64,000 bases of DNA from DAOUJI01 sp965224415. GTDB taxonomy: Bacteria; Chloroflexota; Dehalococcoidia; Lucifugimonadales; JAGWBF01. The stretch is from positions 248,001-312,000 of the forward strand of contig CBDCZB010000001.1 of assembly GCA_965224415.1 (NCBI GenBank), in the 5' to 3' direction. Positions 23,559-32,199 of this stretch are shown here, one piece after another (the stretch's first letter is position 1; each line of letters opens with the position of its first letter). The notes under the pieces were generated by a model. It worked only from the letters and a program-made list of their open reading frames with translations. It ran no database searches and was not told where the DNA came from. The position numbers and the translations under genes are program-made.

Positions 23559-23618
23559 CCGGCTAAGGCCGGAGTCGAGCGATGAATTCAAGCTAGGCGG
23601 TGGAACTAGGGGGATAAA

Positions 23619-24773
23619 ATGGCGAACTTGTTGCTTACAGAAGAAGAAAGGATGCTCCAAAACACCGTCCGAGACTTTGCCGAACGGGAGCTGATGCCCC
23701 GTTCCAAAGAGATAGACGAAAAGGAGCAGTTTTCCTGGGAGAACTGGAAGGGAATGGCGGCCCTCGGTCTTACCGGGATGGGCATCGACCCAAAGTACGG
23801 CGGCTCCGGGGGCGGCTATCGCCAGATGTCCATCGTCGAAGAAGAGGTGGCCCGGGGCGACGCGTCGGCCAGCGTCTGCCTTGTCGCCCACATCTCCCTG
23901 GGAGTGACCACCCTGTACAAATTTGGAAGCGAAGAGCAAAAGCTCCGCTTGGTCCCGCCTTTGGCAAAGGGAGACCAGATTGCGGCCTGGGCTCTCACTG
24001 AACCCAGGGGCGGCTCCGACGCCGCTGGAATGGAGACCACAGCGGCACGGTCCAACGGCGCCTACGTGCTGAACGGTTCCAAGACCTTTATCACCAATGC
24101 CGACATCGCCGACGTCGTAGTGGTGTTCGCCAACCTGGACCGCAGCCAGGGTTCCCGGGGCGTCACCGCCTTTGCCGTAGAAAAAGGCGCTACGGGATTC
24201 CACATCCACAAGCAGCACGGGAAGATGGGCATACGGGGTTCCAGCACCAGCGAGTTGGTTTTCGAGAACGTGAAAGTCCCCGAGGCCAACCGGCTGGGCG
24301 AGGAGGGACGAGGTTTCCGGTACGCCATGGAAATTCTGGACTCCAGCCGCATCGTGATAGCCGCCCAGTGTGTGGGCATCGCCCAGGCAGCCTTGGAGGC
24401 TTCCGTCAAGTATGCCCAGCAGCGGGAGACCTTTGGCAAACCGCTGGCGGGGCACCAGGGCATACAGTTCATGCTGGCGGACATGGCCACCGAGGTCTTT
24501 GCGGCACGCGTGGCCACGATGCACGCCGCCACTCTGAAGGACGAGGGATTGCCCTTTATCGATGAGGCGTCAATGGCCAAGCTGATGGCCTCCGAAACTG
24601 CTGTGAAGGTGACATCTCAGGCTATCCAGGTGCATGGAGGTTACGGCTATTTCAAGGACTCTCCTGTGGAGCGTTACTTCCGCGACGCCCGGGTGACGAC
24701 GATATACGAGGGCACGTCAGAGGTCCAGAGACTCATCATTGCCAGGCAGCTTATGGCCCAGTATCCTGTATGA
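23619..24773 (+). CDS. Acyl-CoA dehydrogenase
   Basis: This complete 384-residue flavoprotein is of the short/medium-chain acyl-CoA dehydrogenase type. It has the T-E-E-E-R-M-L-Q-N-T-V-R-D-F-A N-terminal helix, A-W-A-L-T-E-P-x-G-G-S-D-A and the K-x-F-I-T-N-A-D FAD loop. The C-terminal part has Q-x-H-G-G-Y-G-Y and the final R-D-A-R-V-T-T-I-Y-E-G-T-S-E-V-Q-R motif, where Glu is the likely catalytic base. It sits between the mutase large subunit and the epimerase, suggesting that it feeds odd-chain or branched acyl-CoA into the methylmalonyl route. Confidence 0.93.
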   Translation: MANLLLTEEERMLQNTVRDFAERELMPRSKEIDEKEQFSWENWKGMAALGLTGMGIDPKYGGSGGGYRQMSIVEEEVARGDASASVCLVAHISLGVTTLYKFGSEEQKLRLVPPLAKGDQIAAWALTEPRGGSDAAGMETTAARSNGAYVLNGSKTFITNADIADVVVVFANLDRSQGSRGVTAFAVEKGATGFHIHKQHGKMGIRGSSTSELVFENVKVPEANRLGEEGRGFRYAMEILDSSRIVIAAQCVGIAQAALEASVKYAQQRETFGKPLAGHQGIQFMLADMATEVFAARVATMHAATLKDEGLPFIDEASMAKLMASETAVKVTSQAIQVHGGYGYFKDSPVERYFRDARVTTIYEGTSEVQRLIIARQLMAQYPV

Positions 24774-24808
24774 GTTTGTCGATTCCCAGGCGACTGTAGG
24801 AGGAAAAC

Positions 24809-25222
24809 TTGAGCGGAAGTTGTGCAGCCCGTTACGTAGACCATATCGGCGTGGCCGTAAAAGACATAGAAGCGGCCATGAAACGGTTTCAGGACCTCTT
24901 TCAGGTCCCGCCAGGAGAGGTTGAGACACTGGAAGACCAGGGAGTCAAGGCGACTTTAATGCCCATCGGCGAGACTCGCATCGAGCTTTTGGAGCCGCTG
25001 ACGCCGGAGTCTGCGGTAGGGCGCTTCATCGAACGCAGGGGCGAAGGACTCCACCACCTGGCCCTCCACGTGGACAATGTGGGAGACTCCCTCAAAGACC
25101 TGGCCGCGGACGGGGTGGAGTTGGTGGACAAGGAACCCAGAGAGGGACTGTCCGGCATCATTGCCTTCATACACCCCCGTTCGGTGCATGGTATACTCAC
25201 TGAGTTGGTCCAGACTCCTTAG
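24809..25222 (+). CDS. mce: Methylmalonyl-CoA epimerase
   Basis: This 137-residue VOC protein interconverts (2S)- and (2R)-methylmalonyl-CoA. It has V-D-H-I-G-V-A-V-K-D-I-E with the first His ligand, E-T-R-I-E-L-L-E-P, E-G-L-H-H-L-A-L-H-V-D-N-V with the second His, and the E-L-V-Q end with the Glu ligand. It starts at TTG 24809, placed 6 nt after AGGAGG. It lies between an acyl-CoA dehydrogenase and the mutase B12 subunit, which supports the assignment. Confidence 0.92.
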   Translation: MSGSCAARYVDHIGVAVKDIEAAMKRFQDLFQVPPGEVETLEDQGVKATLMPIGETRIELLEPLTPESAVGRFIERRGEGLHHLALHVDNVGDSLKDLAADGVELVDKEPREGLSGIIAFIHPRSVHGILTELVQTP

Positions 25223-25242
25223 AGACAACTTCAGAGGACAAG

Positions 25243-25641
25243 ATGACCCAGAACAAGACTATTCGCGTGCTGGTGGCCAAGCCGGGTCTGGACGGCCATG
25301 ACCGGGGAGCCAAGGTCATAGCCAGAGCTCTCAGAGACGCCGGCATGGAAGTAATATACACCGGAATACGTCAGACCCCCAGGATGATAGTGGAGGCAGC
25401 CTCTCAGGAGGATGTGGACGTCATCGGACTCAGCATCCTTTCGGGCGCCCACATGGAGATTTTTCCGGCAATCATGGAAGGACTGAAAGAAAAAGACATG
25501 GGTGACGTCACAGTGCTGGCGGGCGGCATCATCCCAGAGGTGGACCGCCCCGTCCTGGAAGACATGGGAATCAAGGGAATATTCGGACCAGGCACCTCAA
25601 CCCAGAACATAATAGACTTCATCCGAGAGTCCATGCCCTGA
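25243..25641 (+). CDS. Methylmalonyl-CoA mutase, small cobalamin-binding subunit
   Basis: This 132-residue stand-alone B12-binding domain has the diagnostic G-L-D-G-H-D-R-G-A-K-V motif (His is the lower cobalt ligand), the Y-T-G-I-R-Q-T-P segment, G-L-S-I-L-S-G-A-H and the G-G-I-I-P nucleotide-loop motif near residue 92. It complements the catalytic subunit at 21682, giving a two-subunit mutase. It closes the operon; an IS630 element follows about 50 nt downstream. Confidence 0.95.
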   Translation: MTQNKTIRVLVAKPGLDGHDRGAKVIARALRDAGMEVIYTGIRQTPRMIVEAASQEDVDVIGLSILSGAHMEIFPAIMEGLKEKDMGDVTVLAGGIIPEVDRPVLEDMGIKGIFGPGTSTQNIIDFIRESMP

Positions 25642-25694
25642 CTTCTTTCGAAACAGGTGGTAAGACGTCCGTTGTCATAAAGCGAAGTCACCTA

Positions 25695-26916
25695 GTACTG
25701 AACCAAATCAGGATTGGCAGGGATAGAGGCGATGGAGTTTGCGTCTGGCGTCTTGGGCAGTGAACCGCCAGTTAATGGTAGCTCCTATCGCGTTCCGCTC
25801 TGACACGCAGGCGCTGACGGCTCTTTCCAGGCTGTCCTCATCTCCGTTGCGTCCGCGCAGGCAGGCCCGGGCCAGCACGCTGAACTCGATCTCCGCCATA
25901 TTCAGCCAGCTTCCGTGCTTGGGAGTGTGGTGCAACTCCAGCCGCTTGGCGATGCGCCGGGCCTCGGCCGCCGGGAAAGTCTCGTAAAGCGAGGCCATCC
26001 GATGCGTGTTCAGATTGTCGAGAACCAGCCGAATCACCGGGACATCGGGGTAGGCCTCATCCACCAGCCACCGCATCTGCTGAGCGAAGTCCTGCATGGT
26101 GCGTTGCCGGGTTATCGCCACGTGGCGCCAGCCCCGGCGAGGCTCACAGGTGAGGAACAGGTTGCGCGTCCCTCCCCGCTGGTATTCGTAGTCCTCACGC
26201 CTCGGCCTCCCAGGCTTTGCCGGCAGCGGTTCCCTCACGTCGGCCAGCAACTGGGTGGAGGTCTCGTCAAAGCAGACCACCGGCCTCTGCGGATCGTAGG
26301 GCTCGGCGTAGAGATCCAGCACGTCCTCCATGGCCGCCACGAACTCTCCACCTACCTTGGGGATGCACCATTGTTTCTTGAGCCACGGCTTGAGCGTGTT
26401 TTTTTTAGCCGCAGGCGGACCGTCTCGGGAGATAAAGACTCCACCAATCCCAACTCCACCACCTTGCCCGCCAGGGCCCGCATGGTCCAGTGGTCATGAC
26501 CGTCGGGCACCGGGCTGCAGGCCAAGGCTATCAGGTGGGCCTCCACCCTTTCATCCACCTTTCTGGGCCGGTTGACCTGGTTATGGTGCCTCAGCACCTC
26601 GTCCAGTCCTTCCTCGGCATACCGCCGCTTGGTGCGGAACACGGTCCGCTCCGACACGTCCAGTGCGGTGGCCACCTGGGGGGCGGTCCAGCCCTCATCT
26701 ATCTTGATCAGGATGCGGGCCCGGGTAATCGCCTGTGCGGAACTCCTCCCAGCCCTGATCATCTTCCTGAGCCGTCCCTTTTCCTGTGTTGCCAGCCGGA
26801 CTCCGTACTTCTCCTGCACCATGACCACCTCACATCCCACAACCCTTCGTCTATCCCCAAGGTAGCATCCTGTCTGGGCTCACGTACTAACTGACAATGC
26901 CAGATTGGCCGAATAC
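25695..26916 (-). mobile_element. IS630-family insertion sequence (about 1.22 kb), apparently complete
   Basis: The element is flanked by TA dinucleotides (25693-25694 and 26917-26918), as expected for IS630/Tc1-type insertion. Its ends form an imperfect 26-bp inverted repeat: GTACTGAACCAAATC on the left against GTATTCGGCCAATCT on the right read inward, 16 of 26 identical. It holds one transposase split over two frames. It lies between the methylmalonyl-CoA operon and yceD-rpmF; a promoter for yceD starts 14 bp after its right end. Confidence 0.85.
25708..26822 (-). CDS. IS630-family transposase made by -1 frameshift
   Basis: The first frame encodes an N-terminal helix-turn-helix region (I-K-I-D-E-G-W-T-A-P-Q-V-A-T-A-L-D-V-S-E-R-T-V). 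It runs into an A8 run (26406-26399 on the minus strand). Shifting -1 there gives N-T-L-K-P-W-L-K-K-Q-W-C-I-P and joins the second frame, which carries the DDE catalytic residues: V-C-F-D-E-T-S, V-L-D-N-L-N-T-H and S-W-L-N-M-A-E-I-E. All three acids are present, so the enzyme may be active. I prefer ATG 26822 (GAGGTGG ribosome site) over GTG 26840. Confidence 0.85.
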
Positions 26917-26931
26917 TAGTGTTACAAGGGA

Positions 26932-26962
26932 TTGACACTCTTGCGTAGACGCCTCATATAAT
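26932..26962 (+). promoter_or_regulatory. Candidate sigma70 promoter of yceD-rpmF
   Basis: Perfect TTGACA (26932-26937) and perfect TATAAT (26957-26962) boxes are separated by 19 nt, 2 more than ideal. Transcription would begin near 26969, about 30 nt before the TTG start at 26999. Confidence 0.55.
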
Positions 26963-26998
26963 TACACCCGTCCTATCAAGGATGGGGCCTGACATCCA

Positions 26999-27541
26999 TT
27001 GGAATATAATGTTTCACAATTTATGAAGGAGCGGGTGGGTTCGACCCGCACCTTTGAAGTGGATGACGAATTTGACCACTGCGAAGGGGACCCTCCGGTC
27101 CGCTGTCGCGGCAAAGTCGTAATGATGCGAACGGACAAAGGCATCTGGGTGGACGCCGGAGTAGACGTGCGTATCCCCGCGGTTTGTTGCCGGTGCCTTA
27201 AGACCTTCGAAAGCCGCCAGCGCCTTTCGATTAGGGAAGAGTATTATCCCACCGTCGACGTCGCCACCGGCGGCCGTGTGCGTCTCCCCGACGGGGCCGA
27301 TCCATCGTCGTTCACTATCACACACCGCCATATCCTCGATTTGAGCGAAGGCATAAGGCAGGGTCTGATTGCCGCCGAACCTATGAAGCCACTCTGTGAC
27401 TCCCTTTGCATGGGCATTTGCCAAATGTGCGGAGTGGATAAGAACGTGGACGAATGTCAGTGTGAAGACAGCGGTGTGGACTCTCGGTGGGGGCCGCTGC
27501 AAGGGCTTCTTGGGCAAACATCCGAACCCAGGCCAGCATAG
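26999..27541 (+). CDS. YceD-family (DUF177) protein
   Basis: This 180-residue protein belongs to the DUF177 family that sits before rpmF in most bacteria and is linked to 23S rRNA maturation. It has Y-N-V-S-Q-F-M-K-E-R-V-G-S-T-R, the first Cys pair C-C-R-C-L, the E-E-Y-Y-P motif, D-L-S-E-G-I-R-Q-G-L-I-A, and the late C-D-S-L-C-M-G-I-C-Q-M-C-G cluster. The TTG at 26999 is chosen because family members begin with this Y-N-V segment. L32 follows 32 nt later. Confidence 0.88.
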   Translation: MEYNVSQFMKERVGSTRTFEVDDEFDHCEGDPPVRCRGKVVMMRTDKGIWVDAGVDVRIPAVCCRCLKTFESRQRLSIREEYYPTVDVATGGRVRLPDGADPSSFTITHRHILDLSEGIRQGLIAAEPMKPLCDSLCMGICQMCGVDKNVDECQCEDSGVDSRWGPLQGLLGQTSEPRPA

Positions 27542-27573
27542 GCCTGAAATTTCAAGCAGAAAGAGTTGAAGAC

Positions 27574-27759
27574 ATGGGTGCGCTTCCAGTAAAAAAACTG
27601 ACCAAATCCAGGCAGGGCAAGAGATTGGCCCACTACAAGCTAAAGGCCGTGCATCCGGGACGGTGTCCCCAGTGCAGGAGCGCCAAGCTGGCGCACAGGG
27701 CGTGCCCAAGCTGCGGTTCCTATAAGGGGCGCCGGGTCCTGGACAAAGGAGAAGTATAG
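27574..27759 (+). CDS. rpmF: 50S ribosomal protein L32
   Basis: This 61-residue basic protein starts M-G-A-L-P-V-K-K-L-T-K-S-R-Q-G-K-R and has the zinc-ribbon cysteines C-P-Q-C ... C-P-S-C, followed by Y-K-G-R-R-V. This is a standard four-Cys L32. It is cotranscribed with yceD as in most bacteria. The frame is open upstream, but that part overlaps yceD and is not used. Confidence 0.95.
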   Translation: MGALPVKKLTKSRQGKRLAHYKLKAVHPGRCPQCRSAKLAHRACPSCGSYKGRRVLDKGEV

Positions 27760-27845
27760 GCCACTCGCAGCCAGAATATTGGCGCATTGGGAGGGGGCAT
27801 TTTGGAGCGGGAGGTTGAAAGAGCGTTAACACGGGTTTTCCAGGG

Positions 27846-27874
27846 TTGCATATTGGGACTATTTCAGGTATTTT
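27846..27874 (+). promoter_or_regulatory. Candidate promoter of the fabD operon
   Basis: TTGCAT (27846-27851) and TATTTT (27869-27874) are separated by 17 nt. Transcription would begin near 27881, before the fabD ATG at 27918. The 158-base gap after rpmF supports a separate promoter. Confidence 0.4.
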
Positions 27875-27917
27875 CTTATGTCAATCGAACTTAGTCGATG
27901 TAGAGGGTTGATGCAAA

Positions 27918-28904
27918 ATGGCGGCTACTGAGGGAACTGACGAGTCACTAAAAATTGCATACGTATTCCCAGGCCAGGGATCGCAGTTCGTAGGGATGGG
28001 TTCGGAACTCTATGCGAGTTCCAAAGCGGCCAGAGAAGTTTTCGACCAAGTTGATGAAATCCTCGGCGCCCATCTCACCGAAATCATATTCGAGGGCCCC
28101 CAAGAAGAGCTGGAGAAGACCGTCAATTCACAGCCCGCCATAATGGCGACGAGCTTGGCGTGCCTCCGGGCCATGGAGGAAATGCATGGCCAGGTCCAGT
28201 ACGTGCCGGCTGCAGTGGCGGGACACAGCTTGGGAGAATACACCTCGTTGGTGGTTTCCGGCGCAGTGGACCTTGAAGACGGTTTCAGGCTAGTGCGAGA
28301 ACGGGGGCGTCTGATGCAAGAGGCTTGCGATCAGCGGCCCGGAAGCATGGCTGCCATCCTTGGTCTCGATGAGACCACGCTGGCCGAAGTCTGCATGGAG
28401 ACTGGGGCGCAGATAGCCAACATCAACGGGGGCGGCCAAATCGTCATAAGCGGCGACAAGCTCTGTGTGGCGCGGGCCTTGGATATGGCATCCATCCGGG
28501 GCGCCAAGAGGGCCATACCCTTGCCGGTCAGTGGAGCTTTCCACTCCACCCTTATGTCCCCGGCGCAGGAAGGTCTTAGCGCCGCGATCGACGAAATCAC
28601 CATCAGAGATCCTGATATACCCATCATTGCCAACGCCACGTCCGACCCCTTGACCACCGCTGAAATGGTAAGGGAAGAGCTCAGAACCCAGCTGTGCAGC
28701 TGCGTACGCTGGAAGCAGTCGGTGGGACGTATGATAGATGAGGGAGTGTCCGGCTTCATCGAGTTTGGACCGGGGCGCGTCCTGGGCGGCCTTATCAAGC
28801 GAATCAGCTCAGACTCGATTTACAAAGACAGGTCTCTCGATATCATGAATGTGGCCGACCTGGAAACAGCCAGGCAAGTCGCCACGGCGCCCGCCTTGGC
28901 GTAG
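27918..28904 (+). CDS. fabD: Malonyl-CoA:ACP transacylase FabD
   Basis: This 328-residue enzyme moves malonyl from CoA to acyl carrier protein for fatty acid synthesis. It has the F-P-G-Q-G-S-Q motif at about residues 17-23, the nucleophile elbow A-G-H-S-L-G-E-Y (Ser104), G-A-F-H-S with the catalytic His near 211, and the final G-P-G-R-V-L-G-G-L. The gene order rpmF-fabD-nusB-acpP lacks the plsX, fabH and fabG genes often found here. Confidence 0.95.
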   Translation: MAATEGTDESLKIAYVFPGQGSQFVGMGSELYASSKAAREVFDQVDEILGAHLTEIIFEGPQEELEKTVNSQPAIMATSLACLRAMEEMHGQVQYVPAAVAGHSLGEYTSLVVSGAVDLEDGFRLVRERGRLMQEACDQRPGSMAAILGLDETTLAEVCMETGAQIANINGGGQIVISGDKLCVARALDMASIRGAKRAIPLPVSGAFHSTLMSPAQEGLSAAIDEITIRDPDIPIIANATSDPLTTAEMVREELRTQLCSCVRWKQSVGRMIDEGVSGFIEFGPGRVLGGLIKRISSDSIYKDRSLDIMNVADLETARQVATAPALA

Positions 28905-28972
28905 CGTTTGAGAGGGATTGGGCTTTCGCTAACCAGACGACATCACGGCGGGCCCCCGCGCCCGTCAACCCC

Positions 28973-29407
28973 AGGAGCAAGGCCCGGGTCGCCGCCCTGC
29001 AAGCCCTGTTCGAAGCTGACTTGGTCTCGCACCCGGCCGAATCTTCATTGCGTTGGCTTGGGAAAGAAGCGGGGCTGACTGAGGAGTCCGCAAACTACGC
29101 AATGGAGCTGACGGAAGGGGTTCGGGAGCGGAGAAGTGAAATAGACAAGCACATCCAACGGTTTGCTCCGGCTTGGCCGGTCGGCCAACTTCCGGCGGTG
29201 GAACGCAACATTTTGCGTTTGGCCCTCTACGAGATGCACTACCGGCCCGACACACCCCGCAAGGTGGCGATAAACGAAGCGGTGGAGTTGGCAAAGGTGT
29301 TCGGAGCGGAAACCTCTCCAAAGTTCGTCAATGGAGTCTTGGGTTCTGCCATGGACCAGATGGAAAATGAAAGGCGCGAGGTCAAGGGTTTTGATGAGGC
29401 CCTATGA
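28973..29407 (+). CDS. nusB: Transcription antitermination factor NusB, start codon unresolved
   Basis: The protein matches NusB, a helical RNA-binding factor for rRNA antitermination. It has the R-S-K-A-R-V-A-A-L-Q-A-L-F-E-A-D N-terminal helix, V-E-R-N-I-L-R-L-A-L-Y-E-M and I-N-E-A-V-E-L-A-K-V-F-G with K-F-V-N-G-V-L-G. The frame has no ATG, GTG or TTG between the fabD stop and the conserved N-terminal helix; the first usual start is TTG 29021, inside that helix. I place the beginning at the first family-like residue. A one-base error or shift in the C5 run near 28953 would link the frame to TTG 28908. Confidence 0.8.
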   Translation, partial: RSKARVAALQALFEADLVSHPAESSLRWLGKEAGLTEESANYAMELTEGVRERRSEIDKHIQRFAPAWPVGQLPAVERNILRLALYEMHYRPDTPRKVAINEAVELAKVFGAETSPKFVNGVLGSAMDQMENERREVKGFDEAL

Positions 29408-29497
29408 TAGACTTCAGCCCAGATTCCGGGAGGCGCGTAAAAACATCATATTGAAGGAAGGATTCGGGCAAGGACCGAATGAGGATGGAATAATATC

Positions 29498-29758
29498 ATG
29501 GCAACCGTTTATGAGCGAGTAAAGTCTATCGTCATCGATAAGCTGGACGTCGATGAAGAGAGTGTGGTTCCCTCCGCGTCTTTCGTCGACAACTTGAACG
29601 CGGACTCCCTTGACTTGGCCGAGTTAATAATGGCTTTCGAGGAAGAGTTTTCCACCGACGATAATGCCATCGAGATATCCGACGAGGACGCCGGGGAGAT
29701 TGCCACAATCCAAAACGCCATAGACTACCTCAAGGGAAACGGGGTGGCAGACGAATAA
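29498..29758 (+). CDS. acpP: Acyl carrier protein
   Basis: This acidic 86-residue protein carries the phosphopantetheine site D-S-L-D-L-A-E-L with Ser37 and the four-helix ACP pattern (V-K-S-I-V-I-D-K-L ... I-Q-N-A-I-D-Y-L). It holds growing acyl chains in fatty acid synthesis. It lies 90 nt after nusB in the fabD operon. Confidence 0.95.
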   Translation: MATVYERVKSIVIDKLDVDEESVVPSASFVDNLNADSLDLAELIMAFEEEFSTDDNAIEISDEDAGEIATIQNAIDYLKGNGVADE

Positions 29759-29880
29759 CCGTTTCCATAGGGCCGGGGACGGCGGTCCGTTTGAGCCGCT
29801 GCGGCGAGTTGACGTTCCCTGCGACTCGTCGCGCTTAAGAGCCTGATAACTCTATTCCTTTACGGCTGGGGGGTGTCGGG

Positions 29881-30495
29881 ATGTCGGAGATGAACAGCCT
29901 TGAAGAGGTCGCCTCTCAGGTCCGCAATTGTCATGATTGTCCTCTGTCCCAGGGACGCACGAACGCAGTTCCGGGAGAAGGTCCGTCCGACGCCCGGATC
30001 ATGTTCATAGGAGAGGGGCCGGGCCACCACGAGGACAGGCTGGGGCGGCCCTTCGTAGGGGCAGCGGGGTCGTTCCTGGAGGAGTTGCTGGCGTCCATTG
30101 GCCTGAAGCGACAGGACGTCTTCATAGCCAACATGGTTAAATGTCGACCTCCCAACAACAGGGACCCACTTCCGGCTGAGGTGGCCGAGTGCGGCAAATA
30201 TCTGGACCGTCAGATAGAGCTTCTGGCGCCGGAGTTGGTAGTCACCCTTGGACGGTTCTCGATGGCCAAGTTCATTCAGAACGAGACCATCAGCCGTGCC
30301 CGCGGCAAGCTGAGGAAGATAAGCGGACTCAACGTCTATCCCGTCATGCACCCCGCGGCGGCCCTTCACCGTCAGGAGTTGAGGAAAACTATAGAGAGCG
30401 ACTTCCTGGCCATACCAGGGTTGCTGGAACGAGAAGATGCGACAACAATTGAAGAAGAAACTGAGACGGAACCCGAGCAACTTTCCCTCTTCTAG
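29881..30495 (+). CDS. Family 4 (iron-sulfur) uracil-DNA glycosylase
   Basis: This 204-residue enzyme removes uracil from DNA. The 4Fe-4S ligands appear in C-H-D-C-P-L (Cys17, Cys20), in M-V-K-C-R-P-P-N-N-R-D-P and in E-V-A-E-C. The catalytic/active-site motif is G-E-G-P-G with R-L-G-R-P-F-V-G, and the late motif is M-H-P-A-A-A. The tail is acidic and low in complexity. RNase J begins 48 nt after its stop, with a GGCGCC...GGCGCC hairpin in between. Confidence 0.92.
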   Translation: MSEMNSLEEVASQVRNCHDCPLSQGRTNAVPGEGPSDARIMFIGEGPGHHEDRLGRPFVGAAGSFLEELLASIGLKRQDVFIANMVKCRPPNNRDPLPAEVAECGKYLDRQIELLAPELVVTLGRFSMAKFIQNETISRARGKLRKISGLNVYPVMHPAAALHRQELRKTIESDFLAIPGLLEREDATTIEEETETEPEQLSLF

Positions 30496-30542
30496 TCATC
30501 TACAACAGAAAGGCGCCCACACTGCGGCGCCCACGGTCTGAC

Positions 30543-32198
30543 ATGGCCAGGAATCCTCTGCGGATAGTCCCCCTTGGCGGACTTGGTGAAGTCGGGAAGA
30601 ACATGATGGCCCTGGAATACGACAGGGACATCATAGTGGTGGACTGTGGGATCCTCTTCCCGGAAGAAGACATGCCCGGAGTCGACTTGGTCCTCCCCGA
30701 CATCACCTACCTTTTGGAAAGAAAGGACAGGGTCCGGGGCATCCTCATTACCCACGGCCACGAGGACCACACCGGCGCCCTCCCCTTTCTGCTGCCCAGC
30801 TTGGACGTTCCCGTTTATGCCCCGCGTCTGGCCCACGGACTTATATCCGTAAAGCTCCGGGAGCGGGCGGGCAATAAGGACGCCAAGATTGTGCTGGCGG
30901 AACCAGGCATACCCGTCAAATTGGGCAAGTTCTCAGTGGAGTTCTTCAGGGTCTGCCACTCCATACCCGACGCCATGGGTCTGGCCATCTCCACACCCCA
31001 GGGCATGGTCATCCACACAGGAGACTTCAAGATAGACCACACGCCCGTCGACGGGCTGCCCACAGACCTGGCGCAGATTGCATCCTACGCCGAAAAGGGC
31101 GTACTGCTGCTGCTTTCCGACTCAACCTATGCCGAGGTGCCTGGGTACACCCCGTCGGAGCAGGTGGTGGGCGACGCGTTGGACCGGGCCATCGGAGAGG
31201 CGCCGGGCAGGGTGCTGGTGGCCACCTTCGCTTCCCTCATTTCCAGGATTCAGCAGGTGATAGACGCTGCCTACAATCATGGCCGCAAGGTCTGCGTCGT
31301 CGGCCGCAGCATGGTTGAGAACGTCAAGATGAGCATCGAGATGGGCTACCTTGACGCTCCGCCCGGCATCCTGTTGCCCCTGGGAGAGACCAGGAACCTG
31401 CCGGCGGAAGAGCTGGTCCTCATCACCACCGGAAGTCAGGGTGAGCCCACCTCGGCCCTGGTGCGCATCGCCAACAGGGGCCACAGGGACATCAGGATAA
31501 AGAGGGGCGACACGGTGATAATCTCCGCTACGCCCATCCCGGGCAACGAGACGGTAATCACCAGGACCATTGACAACCTGTTCCGGCAGGGAGCGCGGGT
31601 GCTGTATAACAGAGTGGCTCTGGTGCACGTCCACGGCCACGCCGCCCAGGAAGAGTTGAAGACCATGCTCAACCTGGTGAAGCCCAAGTTCTTCGTGCCC
31701 GTGCACGGGGAGTTCCACCACTTGGTGGCCCATGCGGCCCTGGCTAAGTCCATGGGCGTCGAGGAGTCAAACATCTTCATCCTGGAAGACGGAGACGTAC
31801 TGGACATAGACGGAGACAAGGGCGAAATCGTGGGTTCGGCGCCGGCAGGACACGTCTACGTGGATGGGCGCAACAGGCTGGCTGAGGGCAGCAGAGTCAT
31901 CCGAGACCGCAAGGCGCTTTCCCGGGACGGCGTCGTCGTCGTGGCGCTGGCCTTGGACAAGCATACCCTAATGCCTGTCACACCGCCGGAAATCATCGCT
32001 AAGGGATTCATGGAAGGCGAGGAGATGGAGGGGGTCTTCAGCAGGATCTCCGCGTCACTGGCCGAATCGTTGAGCAAGGGGTCAGGTCCCGCCGACTGGG
32101 ACGGTATAAATGAGCGCGTCCGGGAAATCGTCACCAGGCTATTGGTGAAGGAGACTGGACGCTCTCCCATTGTAACTCCAGTTGCCCTGGAGGTGTAG
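30543..32198 (+). CDS. rnj: Ribonuclease J
   Basis: This 551-residue metallo-beta-lactamase/beta-CASP nuclease degrades and matures RNA by 5'-3' exonuclease and endonuclease action. Its metal site is T-H-G-H-E-D-H-T-G-A-L-P (His71, His73, Asp75, His76), followed by the C-H-S-I-P-D segment, H-T-G-D-F-K-I-D, T-T-G-S-Q-G-E-P, and the conserved V-H-G-E-F-H-H-L near the beta-CASP end. The length fits RNase J. ftsK begins 1 nt after its stop. Confidence 0.95.
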   Translation: MARNPLRIVPLGGLGEVGKNMMALEYDRDIIVVDCGILFPEEDMPGVDLVLPDITYLLERKDRVRGILITHGHEDHTGALPFLLPSLDVPVYAPRLAHGLISVKLRERAGNKDAKIVLAEPGIPVKLGKFSVEFFRVCHSIPDAMGLAISTPQGMVIHTGDFKIDHTPVDGLPTDLAQIASYAEKGVLLLLSDSTYAEVPGYTPSEQVVGDALDRAIGEAPGRVLVATFASLISRIQQVIDAAYNHGRKVCVVGRSMVENVKMSIEMGYLDAPPGILLPLGETRNLPAEELVLITTGSQGEPTSALVRIANRGHRDIRIKRGDTVIISATPIPGNETVITRTIDNLFRQGARVLYNRVALVHVHGHAAQEELKTMLNLVKPKFFVPVHGEFHHLVAHAALAKSMGVEESNIFILEDGDVLDIDGDKGEIVGSAPAGHVYVDGRNRLAEGSRVIRDRKALSRDGVVVVALALDKHTLMPVTPPEIIAKGFMEGEEMEGVFSRISASLAESLSKGSGPADWDGINERVREIVTRLLVKETGRSPIVTPVALEV

Positions 32199-32199
32199 A

